The position numbers and the translations under genes are program-made. A stretch of 64,000 nt of DNA from Bacteroidales bacterium (lineage in GTDB: Bacteria; Bacteroidota; Bacteroidia; Bacteroidales; P3), in assembly GCA_017480785.1 (NCBI GenBank), contig JAFURZ010000008.1, forward strand, positions 62,001 through 126,000. The letters are read 5' to 3'. Positions 1 through 8,006 of the stretch are shown here, one piece after another (position 1 is the first letter of the stretch; each line of letters starts with the position of its first letter). The notes under the pieces were generated by a model. That model was not told where the DNA came from. It saw only the letters and a list, made by a program, of their open reading frames with translations, and did not search any database.

Positions 1-134
1 GCATAGGTGGGGTAGCCCACCCATTGCGTCATGTTGCCGTCGGCGCGCATCAGGGAGCGCGAATGGTCATACATGGCCATCACCGTCTGCGTGTCGGCCT
101 CCGTTGTGGGTCGTATGGTGTAGTCATTCTTCAT
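1..134 (-). CDS. GNAT-family N-acetyltransferase, N-terminal part only
   Basis: Reading leftward from an ATG at 134 gives MKNDYTIRPTTEADTQTVMA, followed by a segment with MYDHSRSLMRADGN and a WVGYP motif, open to the left edge. The IRPTTEAD start and the YDHSRSLMRADGN helix are typical of GNAT acetyltransferases, which transfer acetyl from acetyl-CoA to an amine. Only about 44 residues are in the window, so the substrate cannot be judged. It is divergent from ffh and shares a 229-bp intergenic region with it. Confidence 0.6.
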   Translation of the reverse strand, partial: MKNDYTIRPTTEADTQTVMAMYDHSRSLMRADGNMTQWVGYPTY

Positions 135-220
135 TTTGCGGTCAGATAATGATAGAGAATAACGAAATCCGTGAAGAATTATTGTGCCGGAATGGGTATT
201 GGTATTCAGTTGATTAACGT

Positions 221-259
221 CTGTTCTTTTACAATTGTAAAAGAACAGTAAAAGAACAG
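221..259. repeat. Palindrome of 11/12-bp units (CTGTTCTTTTAC type)
   Basis: CTGTTCTTTTAC (221-232), a 4-nt AATT loop, its exact reverse complement (237-248), then one more direct copy of the 11-mer TAAAAGAACAG (249-259). It lies between two divergent genes, so a terminator role is unlikely. Related GTTCTTTTACT units occur at 24522-24560 and 36589-36611. Confidence 0.8.
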
Positions 260-304
260 TTGGAAAACGAGGGAAGAAAGCCCTGTGGAATGGTGAAAAA
301 AACA

Positions 305-336
305 TTTGGCTATGTCGACCTTTTTTTGTATCTTTG
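305..336 (+). promoter_or_regulatory. Bacteroidetes-type promoter of ffh
   Basis: A -33 TTTG (305-308) and a -7 TATCTTTG (329-336) are separated by 20 bp, matching the TTTG-N19/20-TAnnTTTG consensus. A possible in-frame TTG at 334 lies inside the -7 element, which supports the ATG at 364 as the true ffh start. Confidence 0.75.
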
Positions 337-363
337 CAACGGTTTTATTATGCACTGCAGACT

Positions 364-1683
364 ATGTTTGAGAACCTTAGTAGTAAGATAGAGAAAGCGT
401 TACACACCCTGCGCGGCAAGGGGTCGATTACCGATATCAATGTGGCGGAGACCGTCAAGGAGGTGCGCAAGGCACTGCTCGACGCCGATGTGAGCTACCC
501 GATAGCGAAGGAATTTACCGACAAGGTGAAGGCCGAAGCCATGGGTCGCAACGTCATCCAGAGCCTCGAGCCCGGCCAGCTGATGGTGAAGATAGTGCAC
601 GAGAAGCTGACGGAGCTGATGGGCTCGGAGAGCGTGGATATCAACGTGAAGGGACAGCCGGCCGTGGTGCTCATCGCAGGTCTGCAGGGCTCGGGCAAGA
701 CCACCTTCTCGGCCAAACTGGCCAACATGCTCCACACCAAGCGCGGCAAGAACGTGATGCTGGTGGCGGGCGACGTGTACCGTCCGGCCGCTATCAGTCA
801 GTTGCAGACGCTGGGCGGACAGATAGGCGTGCCGGTCTACACCGAAGAGGGGTCGCAGAACCCGGTGCAGATAGCCCGCAACGCTGTCAAGGAGGCCAAG
901 CAGAAAGGGGTGAACGTGGTGATTGTCGATACCGCCGGACGTCTGGCCGTCGACGAGCAGATGATGGACGAGATTGCCGCCCTGAAGAAGGAACTGCAGC
1001 CGCAGGAGACGCTCTTTGTGGTCGACGCCATGACTGGCCAGGACGCCGTGAACACGGCCAAGGCCTTCAACGACCGGCTGGACTTCGACGGTGTGGTGCT
1101 CACCAAGCTCGACGGCGACACGCGCGGCGGTGCGGCGTTGACCATCCGCTACACGGTGCAGAAGCCAATCAAGTTCGTGGGCGTCGGCGAGAAGATGGAT
1201 GCCCTCGACGTGTTCCATCCCGACCGCATGGCCAACCGCATCCTCGGCATGGGCGACGTGGTGAGCCTGGTGGAGAGGGCCGAAGCGCAATACGACGAAC
1301 AGGAGGCGCGCAAGATATCGAAGAAACTGATGCGCGACGAGTACAACTTCGAGGACTTCCTGTCGCAGGTGTCGCAGGTGAAGAAGATGGGGTCGATGAA
1401 GGAACTGGTGGGTATGATTCCCGGCATGGATAAGTTGACGAAGAACGTGGAAATCAGCGACGACGCCTTTGTGCCCATCGAGGCGATGATTGGCTCGATG
1501 ACGCCCTATGAGCGGCAGCATCCGCAGTGCCTCAACGGCAGCCGCAAGCAACGCATCGCCGCCGGCAGCGGCCGCTCGATACAGGAGCTCAACCGCTTTC
1601 TGAAGCAGTTCGACGACACGCGCAAGATGATGAAGATGGTGAGCAAGAACGGCGGCAAGATGCCGATGAGGAAAAGAAGATGA
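364..1683 (+). CDS. ffh: Signal recognition particle GTPase Ffh
   Basis: SRP54 homologue of 439 residues. It binds signal sequences emerging from the ribosome and 4.5S RNA, and docks with FtsY to deliver membrane and secreted proteins. Visible features are an N-terminal helical bundle, the P-loop GLQGSGKTT near residues 106-114, a DTAGR G3 motif, TKLDGD (G4), and a methionine-rich M domain containing MIPGMDKL, SMTPYERQHP and NGSRKQRIAAGSG. The start is placed at the ATG giving MFENLSSKIEKAL, the usual Ffh beginning, because an upstream TTG overlaps the promoter. It is followed by a heptamer array and then folD on the same strand. Confidence 0.96.
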   Translation: MFENLSSKIEKALHTLRGKGSITDINVAETVKEVRKALLDADVSYPIAKEFTDKVKAEAMGRNVIQSLEPGQLMVKIVHEKLTELMGSESVDINVKGQPAVVLIAGLQGSGKTTFSAKLANMLHTKRGKNVMLVAGDVYRPAAISQLQTLGGQIGVPVYTEEGSQNPVQIARNAVKEAKQKGVNVVIVDTAGRLAVDEQMMDEIAALKKELQPQETLFVVDAMTGQDAVNTAKAFNDRLDFDGVVLTKLDGDTRGGAALTIRYTVQKPIKFVGVGEKMDALDVFHPDRMANRILGMGDVVSLVERAEAQYDEQEARKISKKLMRDEYNFEDFLSQVSQVKKMGSMKELVGMIPGMDKLTKNVEISDDAFVPIEAMIGSMTPYERQHPQCLNGSRKQRIAAGSGRSIQELNRFLKQFDDTRKMMKMVSKNGGKMPMRKRR

Positions 1684-1689
1684 TATACA

Positions 1690-1760
1690 ATTCTAATTTC
1701 TAAATTCTAATTTCTAATTTCTAAATTCTAATTTCTAAATTCTAATTTCTAAATTCTAAT
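1690..1760. repeat. Tandem heptamer array WTTCTAA, about 10 units
   Basis: Ten consecutive 7-bp units alternating ATTCTAA and TTTCTAA fill almost the whole gap between ffh and folD and end 7 bp before the folD ATG. The same heptamer occurs at 2654-2702 and, inverted, at 47382-47440. The array may supply the folD leader. Confidence 0.9.
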
Positions 1761-1767
1761 CCGCGAT

Positions 1768-2646
1768 ATGACTGATATTTTGGATGGCAAAGCACTGGCT
1801 TTGCAGATTAAAGACGAGATAGCCAACGAGGTGCGTCAGCTGACGGCCCAAGGCAAACGGGCGCCGCACCTGGCTGCCGTAATTGTGGGCACCGACGGTG
1901 CCAGTATGACCTATGTGGCCAACAAGGAGAAGTCGAGCCACGAGGTGGGTTTCACTTCGAGCGTGTACCGCATGTCCGAGACCACGACCGAGCGGCAGCT
2001 GCTGGAAAGCATCGAATTCCTCAACAACGACCCCGACATCGACGGCTTCATCGTGCAGCTGCCGCTGCCGAAACACATCAACGAGCAGAAGGTCATCAAC
2101 GCCATCTTGCCGGAGAAGGACGTGGATGGTTTCACGCCCGTCAACATCGGCCGCATGGTGTTGGGTGAGGATTGCTTCGTGCCCGCCACGCCGATGGGCA
2201 TCTGCACGCTGCTCAAGCGCTATGGCATCGAGACGGCAGGCAAGCATTGTGTGGTCATCGGCCGCTCCAACATCGTGGGTACGCCTGTGGCCAATTTGCT
2301 GAGCCGTAAAGGTTTCGACTGCACGGTGACGATGTGCCACAGCAAGACACAGAACCTGAAAGAGATTACGCTCCAAGCCGATATACTGGTGGTGGCCATC
2401 GGGAAGCCTGAGTTTGTCACCGCCGACATGGTGAAGGAGGGTGCCGTGGTGGTCGACGTGGGTATTCACCGGGTGGAGGATGCCACGAAGAAGAACGGCT
2501 ACCGCGTCATAGGCGACGTGAAGCACAGCGAGGTGGATGCCAAGTGCAGTTGGGTGACGCCGGTGCCTGGTGGCGTGGGCCCGCTGACGATAGTGAGTCT
2601 GCTGGAGAACACCTTGAAAGCATACAAAAAGAGAGAGAGCTTGTAA
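1768..2646 (+). CDS. folD: Bifunctional methylenetetrahydrofolate dehydrogenase/cyclohydrolase FolD
   Basis: FolD of 292 residues (family about 280-300). It interconverts 5,10-methylene-THF, methenyl-THF and 10-formyl-THF in one-carbon metabolism in the cytosol. Sequence signs: the catalytic Tyr/Lys pair in MTYVANKEK, the QLPLPKHI substrate loop, the NADP-binding [14 protein letters not shown] motif, and the C-terminal [12 protein letters not shown] signature. The start [11 protein letters not shown] is canonical. It is flanked on both sides by WTTCTAA heptamer arrays. Catalytic motifs look intact. Confidence 0.97.
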   Translation: MTDILDGKALALQIKDEIANEVRQLTAQGKRAPHLAAVIVGTDGASMTYVANKEKSSHEVGFTSSVYRMSETTTERQLLESIEFLNNDPDIDGFIVQLPLPKHINEQKVINAILPEKDVDGFTPVNIGRMVLGEDCFVPATPMGICTLLKRYGIETAGKHCVVIGRSNIVGTPVANLLSRKGFDCTVTMCHSKTQNLKEITLQADILVVAIGKPEFVTADMVKEGAVVVDVGIHRVEDATKKNGYRVIGDVKHSEVDAKCSWVTPVPGGVGPLTIVSLLENTLKAYKKRESL

Positions 2647-2653
2647 AAAGCTC

Positions 2654-2702
2654 TCTCTAATTTCTAATTTCTAATTTCTAATTTCTAAATTCTAATTTCT
2701 AG
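2654..2702. repeat. Tandem heptamer array WTTCTAA, about 7 units
   Basis: Seven 7-bp units (TCTCTAA, then TTTCTAA and ATTCTAA) lie between convergent folD and the lipoprotein gene. The orientation matches the array at 1690-1760. Confidence 0.88.
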
Positions 2703-2703
2703 G

Positions 2704-3150
2704 TCAGTCGACCGGCATGGATACCACCACACGGAAGGTCATGGGGGCACTGTTGGTCAACCCTTCGGGCATGCCGCCATCGAGGTCTTGCATGCGGAAG
2801 GTGACTTTTCCAGGGGCGAGGTCGTAGGAGATGTTCTCCGCCACAGTCACCTCACCGGTGTTGGTGGTATAGGTGATGGGGATGACGTAGGGCAGCGGGC
2901 ACTGGTAATCGCCGTCGTAGACGTAGGCGACCACGGTGCCGACGTTGAGCACGTCGGGGGTGATGGCATCCCAGGGCACTTCGGCATAGAGGTAGGAGGT
3001 CTGGCCGTCGTCGACCCAGTCGTTCCAATAGACGGTGGTCGTCATGGCGCGGGTGTTGCTGTCGCCAAAGTACTCATCGCTGCACGATGTCATGCTGAGG
3101 CCCAACACGAGTGCCATCAGCAGGGGGAGGATAAGGGTTCTTTTTTTCAT
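2704..3150 (-). CDS. Small surface/periplasmic lipoprotein of unknown function
   Basis: 148 residues with a lysine/arginine start (MKKRTLI), a hydrophobic stretch and the lipobox LSMTSC near residue 23. It should therefore be lipidated and exported. The mature part is rich in T, Y, D and V with alternating hydrophobics (TTVYWNDWVDD, TTNTGEVTVAENISYD), suggesting a small beta-sandwich. No family is recognised. It is monocistronic, convergent with folD, and has its own -7 element about 75 bp upstream. Confidence 0.7.
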   Translation of the reverse strand: MKKRTLILPLLMALVLGLSMTSCSDEYFGDSNTRAMTTTVYWNDWVDDGQTSYLYAEVPWDAITPDVLNVGTVVAYVYDGDYQCPLPYVIPITYTTNTGEVTVAENISYDLAPGKVTFRMQDLDGGMPEGLTNSAPMTFRVVVSMPVD

Positions 3151-3224
3151 AATATGTTTTTTTTATTGGTTTATTATTCTTTTTTATTTTAACGCTCTCG
3201 GGTTGTATTTATTGTTTTCGAGTG

Positions 3225-3232
3225 CAAAAATA
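3225..3232 (-). promoter_or_regulatory. -7 element TATTTTTG upstream of the lipoprotein gene
   Basis: The reverse strand reads TATTTTTG followed by C, fitting TAnnTTTG. No convincing -33 TTTG is seen at the expected distance. Confidence 0.45.
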
Positions 3233-3360
3233 CAACACTTCGGGCGATAAAATTCCTGCGAAGGAAAATATTTTTCCAAAAAAAGTTTATCGGCACGTAA
3301 CAAATGAAACTTTTTTGCGTTATAGGGAATGAAAATTGGTACTAACAAAGAGAGACGAGT

Positions 3361-4221
3361 ATGAGACAACTGAAGATTACCCATTCCATTACTAACCGCG
3401 ATATCAAGTCGTTGGATAAGTACCTGCAGGATATCTGTAGCGAGGAATTGCTCACCCCCGAGCAGGAGGTGCAGCTGGCGCAGCGTATCAAGCAGGGCGA
3501 CCAGGCGGCATTGGAGCGCCTGACGAAGGCAAACCTGCGTTTTGTGGTGTCGGTGGCCAAACAGTACCAAAACCAAGGTCTGAGTCTGCCCGACCTCATC
3601 AACGAGGGCAACGTGGGCCTCATCAAGGCCGCCAAGCGGTTTGACGAAACGCGCGGTTTCAAGTTCATCAGCTATGCCGTGTGGTGGATTCGTCAGAGCA
3701 TCCTGCAGGCTATTGCCGAGAATTCGCGTATTGTGCGCCTGCCGAGCAACCAGTTGGGTGCCCTAAATAAACTGAAAAAGGAAATCAGCAAGCTGGAGCA
3801 GCAGCTGGAGCGTCCGCCATCGGAGGAGGAGCTGGCTGATATGCTCGACATCCCGGAGGATAAAATCAAGGCCATCATGGGCATCAGCGGACGCCATGTG
3901 AGCATCGACGCTCCGCTGGCAAGCGACGAGGATGTTAACTTCGTCGATGTGTTGCCCAATGAGGATACCCCGCCGACTGACAGCAAGCTGATGCAGGAAA
4001 GCCTCTCGCAGGAGATTGAGCGTTGCCTCTCCACGCTGACAGAATATGAGCGTGAGGTAATCAAGATGTACTTCGGTATTGGCATGCCGCATCCGTTGAG
4101 TCTCGACGAGATAGCCATGAAGTTCAACCTCACGCGCGAGCGTGTGCGCCAAATCAAGGAGAAAGGCATCAAGCGACTGAAGACCAGCAGCAAGAGCAAA
4201 CACCTGAAGGCTTACTTGTAG
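3361..4221 (+). CDS. rpoD: Primary sigma factor RpoD (sigma-ABfr type)
   Basis: 286-residue sigma-70 protein that directs RNA polymerase to TTTG/TAnnTTTG promoters. The protein starts directly in region 1.2 ([19 protein letters not shown]). Regions 2.1-2.4 are clear ([35 protein letters not shown]), then region 3, and the region 4 helix-turn-helix ([20 protein letters not shown]). The acidic region 1.1 of proteobacterial RpoD is missing, as is usual for the Bacteroidetes primary sigma. Nine or more promoters in this window match its expected -7 motif. Confidence 0.95.
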   Translation: MRQLKITHSITNRDIKSLDKYLQDICSEELLTPEQEVQLAQRIKQGDQAALERLTKANLRFVVSVAKQYQNQGLSLPDLINEGNVGLIKAAKRFDETRGFKFISYAVWWIRQSILQAIAENSRIVRLPSNQLGALNKLKKEISKLEQQLERPPSEEELADMLDIPEDKIKAIMGISGRHVSIDAPLASDEDVNFVDVLPNEDTPPTDSKLMQESLSQEIERCLSTLTEYEREVIKMYFGIGMPHPLSLDEIAMKFNLTRERVRQIKEKGIKRLKTSSKSKHLKAYL

Positions 4222-4233
4222 GAAAAGAGAATC

Positions 4234-4854
4234 GTGGATATAATCAATAAATATTTCCCGAATCTTACAGAGCGGCAGCGTGAGCAGTTTGCCGCTCTGT
4301 TGCCTTTGTATGAGGAGTGGAATGCGCAAATCAACGTTATCTCACGCAAAGACATGGAGCATTTCTACGAGCACCATGTACTGCACTCTCTGGCTATTGC
4401 CAAGGTGATACAGTTCAAACCGATGGCAGAGGTTCTTGATGTGGGCACGGGCGGCGGTTTCCCTGGTGTGCCGTTGGCGATAATGTTTCCAGAGAGCCGT
4501 TTCACACTTATTGATTCTGTAGGGAAGAAGATAAAGGTTGTGAGCGATGTGGTCAGTCGCTTGTCGCTTACAAACACGAAAGTGCAACAGATACGCGCGG
4601 AGCAGATGGACGGCGAGTTTGACTTTGTGGTGTCGCGGGCAGTCACCACGCTGGGTGAGTTTGTCCCATGGGTGAAGAAGAAGATATCAAAGTCGCAGTA
4701 TCATCAGCTGCACAACGGCGTACTGTATCTCAAGGGTGGCGACCTGACCAATGAACTGTTTCCCTTCCGCCATAAGGTGCGGACATGGGATATCAGTGAC
4801 TATTTCGAGGAAGAATACTTTGAAACGAAGAAGGTAATCTTCCTTCCTTTATAG
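4234..4854 (+). CDS. rsmG: 16S rRNA (guanine-N7) methyltransferase RsmG
   Basis: 206-residue class I SAM methyltransferase modifying G527 (E. coli numbering) of 16S rRNA. The SAM motif VLDVGTGGGFPGVPLAI is near residues 67-83, followed by FTLIDSVGKKIKV and a SRAVTTL motif typical of RsmG/GidB. The start is GTG (MDIINKYFP), 12 bp after the rpoD stop, so it is probably co-transcribed with rpoD. It is convergent with the moxR gene. Confidence 0.94.
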   Translation: MDIINKYFPNLTERQREQFAALLPLYEEWNAQINVISRKDMEHFYEHHVLHSLAIAKVIQFKPMAEVLDVGTGGGFPGVPLAIMFPESRFTLIDSVGKKIKVVSDVVSRLSLTNTKVQQIRAEQMDGEFDFVVSRAVTTLGEFVPWVKKKISKSQYHQLHNGVLYLKGGDLTNELFPFRHKVRTWDISDYFEEEYFETKKVIFLPL

Positions 4855-4856
4855 CT

Positions 4857-5792
4857 TTATTTCAGCAGGCTGGCGATGATGTCGTCGGTGCTGATGCCCT
4901 CGGCTTCGGCATAGTAGTTGCGCACGATGCGGTGACGCAGCACGTTGAATGCCACGGCGTGGACGTCTTCAGCGTCGGGCGAGTATTTTCCATGGATGGC
5001 GGCATGGCATCGGGCACCAATAATAAGGTACTGCGAGGCGCGGGGACCGGCACCCCACGATATGTACTTGTTGGCGTTGTCGCGCGTACTGGTCACCAGT
5101 CGGACGGCATGCTCCACCACGTTGTCTGGCACCGGCATGTGCCGGATAATCTCTTGGTATGTGAGTATCTCGTCGGCGGAGAGCACCTTCTCGATTTCCT
5201 GGGATTGCTGGACGGTGGTTTGCTTGACGATAGCCACCTCCTCTTCAAAGCTGGGATAGTCGAGCTTCACGTTGAACATAAAGCGGTCAAGTTGGGCTTC
5301 GGGAAGCGGGTAGGTGCCTTCCTGCTCGATGGGGTTTTGTGTGGCCAGAACGAAGAAGGGGGAGGGAAGTGGGTAGCTGGTGCCGCTGACGGTGACATTG
5401 CGTTCCTGCATGGCTTCCAGCAGAGCCGCCTGTGTCTTGGGCGGAGTGCGGTTGATTTCGTCGGCCAGCACTATGTTTGCAAAGACCGGTCCCTGGATGA
5501 AACGGAACTGGCGGTTGCTGTCGAGTATCTCACTGCCGGTGATGTCGCTGGGCATCAAGTCGGGGGTGAATTGGATACGGCTGAAGGAAAGTCCGAGGGT
5601 GCGGGCAAGGGTGCTGACCATGAGTGTCTTGGCAAGACCAGGGACTCCCAACAGGAGGCAATGTCCGCCACTGAAGATGGAAAGGAGCAGACTGTCGACA
5701 GCCTCGTGTTGGCCCACAATGACCTTGCCAATCTCTTGCTTTAGTATGCTGTATTTTTCAACCAGTCGGTCGAGTTGTTCTTTGTCATTCAT
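4857..5792 (-). CDS. MoxR-family AAA+ ATPase
   Basis: 311 residues, the usual length of MoxR ATPases, which act as chaperones in metal-cofactor insertion or envelope stress, often beside VWA or DUF58 proteins. Walker A is GVPGLAKT, Walker B is [11 protein letters not shown], sensor 1 is [22 protein letters not shown], and the C-terminal lid is [11 protein letters not shown]. It is the last gene of the guaB/foldase run, 6 bp after the SurA-like gene. No VWA or DUF58 partner is in the window, so its client is not evident. Confidence 0.9.
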   Translation of the reverse strand: MNDKEQLDRLVEKYSILKQEIGKVIVGQHEAVDSLLLSIFSGGHCLLLGVPGLAKTLMVSTLARTLGLSFSRIQFTPDLMPSDITGSEILDSNRQFRFIQGPVFANIVLADEINRTPPKTQAALLEAMQERNVTVSGTSYPLPSPFFVLATQNPIEQEGTYPLPEAQLDRFMFNVKLDYPSFEEEVAIVKQTTVQQSQEIEKVLSADEILTYQEIIRHMPVPDNVVEHAVRLVTSTRDNANKYISWGAGPRASQYLIIGARCHAAIHGKYSPDAEDVHAVAFNVLRHRIVRNYYAEAEGISTDDIIASLLK

Positions 5793-5798
5793 GGAAGT

Positions 5799-7142
5799 CT
5801 ATTTAAGGTTCTCGAAGACGCAGTCTTTGTATTCGTCGCTGAGGCGCACGTAGGTGATTGACATCTGGTAGCGGGCCCATTTGCGTAGCTTCTGCTGTTT
5901 GGCGGCGGCGAGGGCGGCGTTGTAGATATTGTCGTAGTCGTCGGTAAGATTGGCGCGATGGGCGGGATGCTTCTTGTTCAGCCGCACGATGCGGTATGCG
6001 TCGCGGTTGTCGGCGGTTTTCATGGCGGTGGCATTGCTTATCTGCCCTTCGTCCATTCCTTGTATGCCGATGTTGTAGTAGCGCTCTTTGATTGCGTTTT
6101 GGTCGAAACGGGTGGACCCGTCGGCTTCATTCACTGCTGTACCACCTTGTTTGGCGTTGGCGGCTGTGCTGTACTTCCTGGCGGCATCTTCAAAGCTGAT
6201 TTTCCCGTCGCGTATCTCTGTCGCAAGACTGTCGAGTGTCATGCGGGCACGCAGCATGTCTTCTGCCGACACTTGGGGAATAATGAGTATGTGGCGTGCG
6301 TTTACTGTGTTGCCGCGACGTTCGATGAGTTGGATGATGTGAAATCCAAATTGGGTCTCGATGATGGGCGATACCTCACCGGGCTTCAATGCGAATGCTG
6401 CCGATTCAAATTCGGCCACCATCCTGCCACGCGGGAAGAATCCCAGCTCGCCTCCTTTCTTGGCCGAACCCGGGTCCTGTGAGTAGAGTGCTGCCAGCAT
6501 GGAGAACTTCTCTCCCTTGATGACGCGTTCGCGCAATTCTGCCAGCTGGGTGCGCACACGGTCGCGTTCAGCCTCGGAGATTACCGGTTGCATCTCGATT
6601 TCCGACAGCTCGTATCGTTCCGGCATCTCGGGCAGGCTGTCGATGGGCAGGTTGTTGTAGAACTCGGTCACTTCGCGAGGGGTGATGTTGACGTCTTGCG
6701 TCAGCTGGTACTGTACCCGCTGCCCCAGCATATAGTTGCGCAGCATGCGCTGGTATTGTTCTTTCAGTTCGTCATAGGTGAAACCCGTTGCCTCCCGCAG
6801 AGCCTCCTTCGAGCCATACTGTTGCAGGTCGTTTTCCAGATACTCCTGTGTGTACTGGTCTATCTCTTCATCGGTAACCTCGACGCTATCCACCTCGCCT
6901 TTGTGTATCAGTAGCTGGTTGAGGATGAGGTTTTCCAGAATGGCGCATTTGCTTTCAAACGGTTTGTCGTTGCCCGAGCGAAGCCGTATCTGGGCATAGG
7001 CTCGGTCGATGTCGGAGTATTTCACAATATTCTTACCGACCACGGCGGCTACGCCGTCAACGATGGTCTCTTGGGCGTTCGACACCGAGAAAGGTATGCT
7101 GAGGATGGAGAGGATGGCGCTGGCCAAAAGTATTCTTTTCAT
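5799..7142 (-). CDS. SurA-like periplasmic peptidyl-prolyl isomerase
   Basis: 447 residues with a signal peptide ([23 protein letters not shown]), an N-terminal SurA-like chaperone domain ([19 protein letters not shown]) and two parvulin (PpiC) domains: one around [20 protein letters not shown] and [11 protein letters not shown], the other around [11 protein letters not shown]. It should assist folding of outer-membrane proteins in the periplasm. It lies 3 bp downstream of another foldase lipoprotein and upstream of moxR in one leftward operon. Length and domain order match SurA (about 430 residues). Confidence 0.88.
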   Translation of the reverse strand: MKRILLASAILSILSIPFSVSNAQETIVDGVAAVVGKNIVKYSDIDRAYAQIRLRSGNDKPFESKCAILENLILNQLLIHKGEVDSVEVTDEEIDQYTQEYLENDLQQYGSKEALREATGFTYDELKEQYQRMLRNYMLGQRVQYQLTQDVNITPREVTEFYNNLPIDSLPEMPERYELSEIEMQPVISEAERDRVRTQLAELRERVIKGEKFSMLAALYSQDPGSAKKGGELGFFPRGRMVAEFESAAFALKPGEVSPIIETQFGFHIIQLIERRGNTVNARHILIIPQVSAEDMLRARMTLDSLATEIRDGKISFEDAARKYSTAANAKQGGTAVNEADGSTRFDQNAIKERYYNIGIQGMDEGQISNATAMKTADNRDAYRIVRLNKKHPAHRANLTDDYDNIYNAALAAAKQQKLRKWARYQMSITYVRLSDEYKDCVFENLK

Positions 7143-7145
7143 GCT

Positions 7146-8006
7146 TTATATATATCGTTTTACGTTATCGTTTTTCTCGGCCTCTTTTAGCAGGTCGGAC
7201 TGCAGGCGGTTGAGTATTTCCAGTTTGCGATGGTTGAGCAGGATGGAACGTATGTTCTCTGTCTGTAGCTCCAATGGCGATGTCTCGTCACTCACTTTGT
7301 AGTCCAGGATGCGTACCAGATAGGTGAGGCCGTTGTCGCTGAGGGTGATGGTGCGGTTCTGTTTGAGGTATATGTCCTCGTTGTAGGTAGTAATGGGCAC
7401 GGCTTTCTGCAGGGTATAGAAAGGTATCCAGGAGTCGATGTCGTAATAGCCCGTCAGGTTGTTGCGGGAAGACAGCTCCTCCAACTCCACCACGTCGTGG
7501 TCGTCGAAACCTTTGCGTTCGATAATCTTCTTCAGTTTGGCCACCGCGGGCGACTTGTCGGGTGCTGTTACGTAGACGGCCTTGACGATGGCGTTCTTGA
7601 GGTGGAAGTCGTCGCGATGTTGCTCGTAGTAGTCGGCTATCTGTTCGTCGCTGATGTTCGTGTCGAGCAGCTGGTTGACAATCTTCTGCTCGTAGGCGTA
7701 AATGAGCAGGCTGTTCCTGTACTCGTTCAGTTGACGGTCGAAGTCGTCGGTGATGTTCTTCTCGGCTTTGGCGAGCAGCACGGTCTGCCGAATCCACTGT
7801 TCGACATAACTGGCCACGATGGCTGTGCTGTCCTCTGCTGATACCCCTTCGCCCACCAGTCCGGCCAGGTCGCTGCTGTGGAGCTCATGCCCGTACACAG
7901 AGGCCAGCAACGGAGTGTCGTCGGTGTGTTGTCGACAGCCGGTGGCGAGCAGGGCCCCCAGTAACAAGAGGCTAGAAAGAGAGCGAGCGCACGACATTGC
8001 GGTCAA
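7146..8006 (-). CDS. PpiC-related foldase lipoprotein
   Basis: 286 residues with a lipoprotein signal ending LLATGC. The start could be 8006 or the second Met at 7997; both keep the signal peptide. The mature part (VASYVEQWIRQTVLLAKAEKNI, YYEQHRDDFHLKNAIVKAVYV, LTYLVRILDYKVSDETSPL) resembles the SurA N-terminal helical domain with a degenerate parvulin region; the full parvulin signature is not clear. Its start overlaps the end of the upstream foldase gene by up to 35 bp, suggesting translational coupling. Probably an inner- or outer-membrane-anchored folding helper. Confidence 0.7.
   Translation of the reverse strand: MTAMSCARSLSSLLLLGALLATGCRQHTDDTPLLASVYGHELHSSDLAGLVGEGVSAEDSTAIVASYVEQWIRQTVLLAKAEKNITDDFDRQLNEYRNSLLIYAYEQKIVNQLLDTNISDEQIADYYEQHRDDFHLKNAIVKAVYVTAPDKSPAVAKLKKIIERKGFDDHDVVELEELSSRNNLTGYYDIDSWIPFYTLQKAVPITTYNEDIYLKQNRTITLSDNGLTYLVRILDYKVSDETSPLELQTENIRSILLNHRKLEILNRLQSDLLKEAEKNDNVKRYI

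Noticed and set aside
334-363. TTG start extending Ffh by ten residues
   Set aside because: The TTG is part of the -7 promoter element; the ATG at 364 gives the canonical N-terminus.
400-1551. Long open frames antisense to ffh, guaB, porU, tig and other GC-rich genes
   Set aside because: They are frame shadows caused by high GC content at third positions; their products are low-complexity (His, Arg, Gly-rich) and lack domains.
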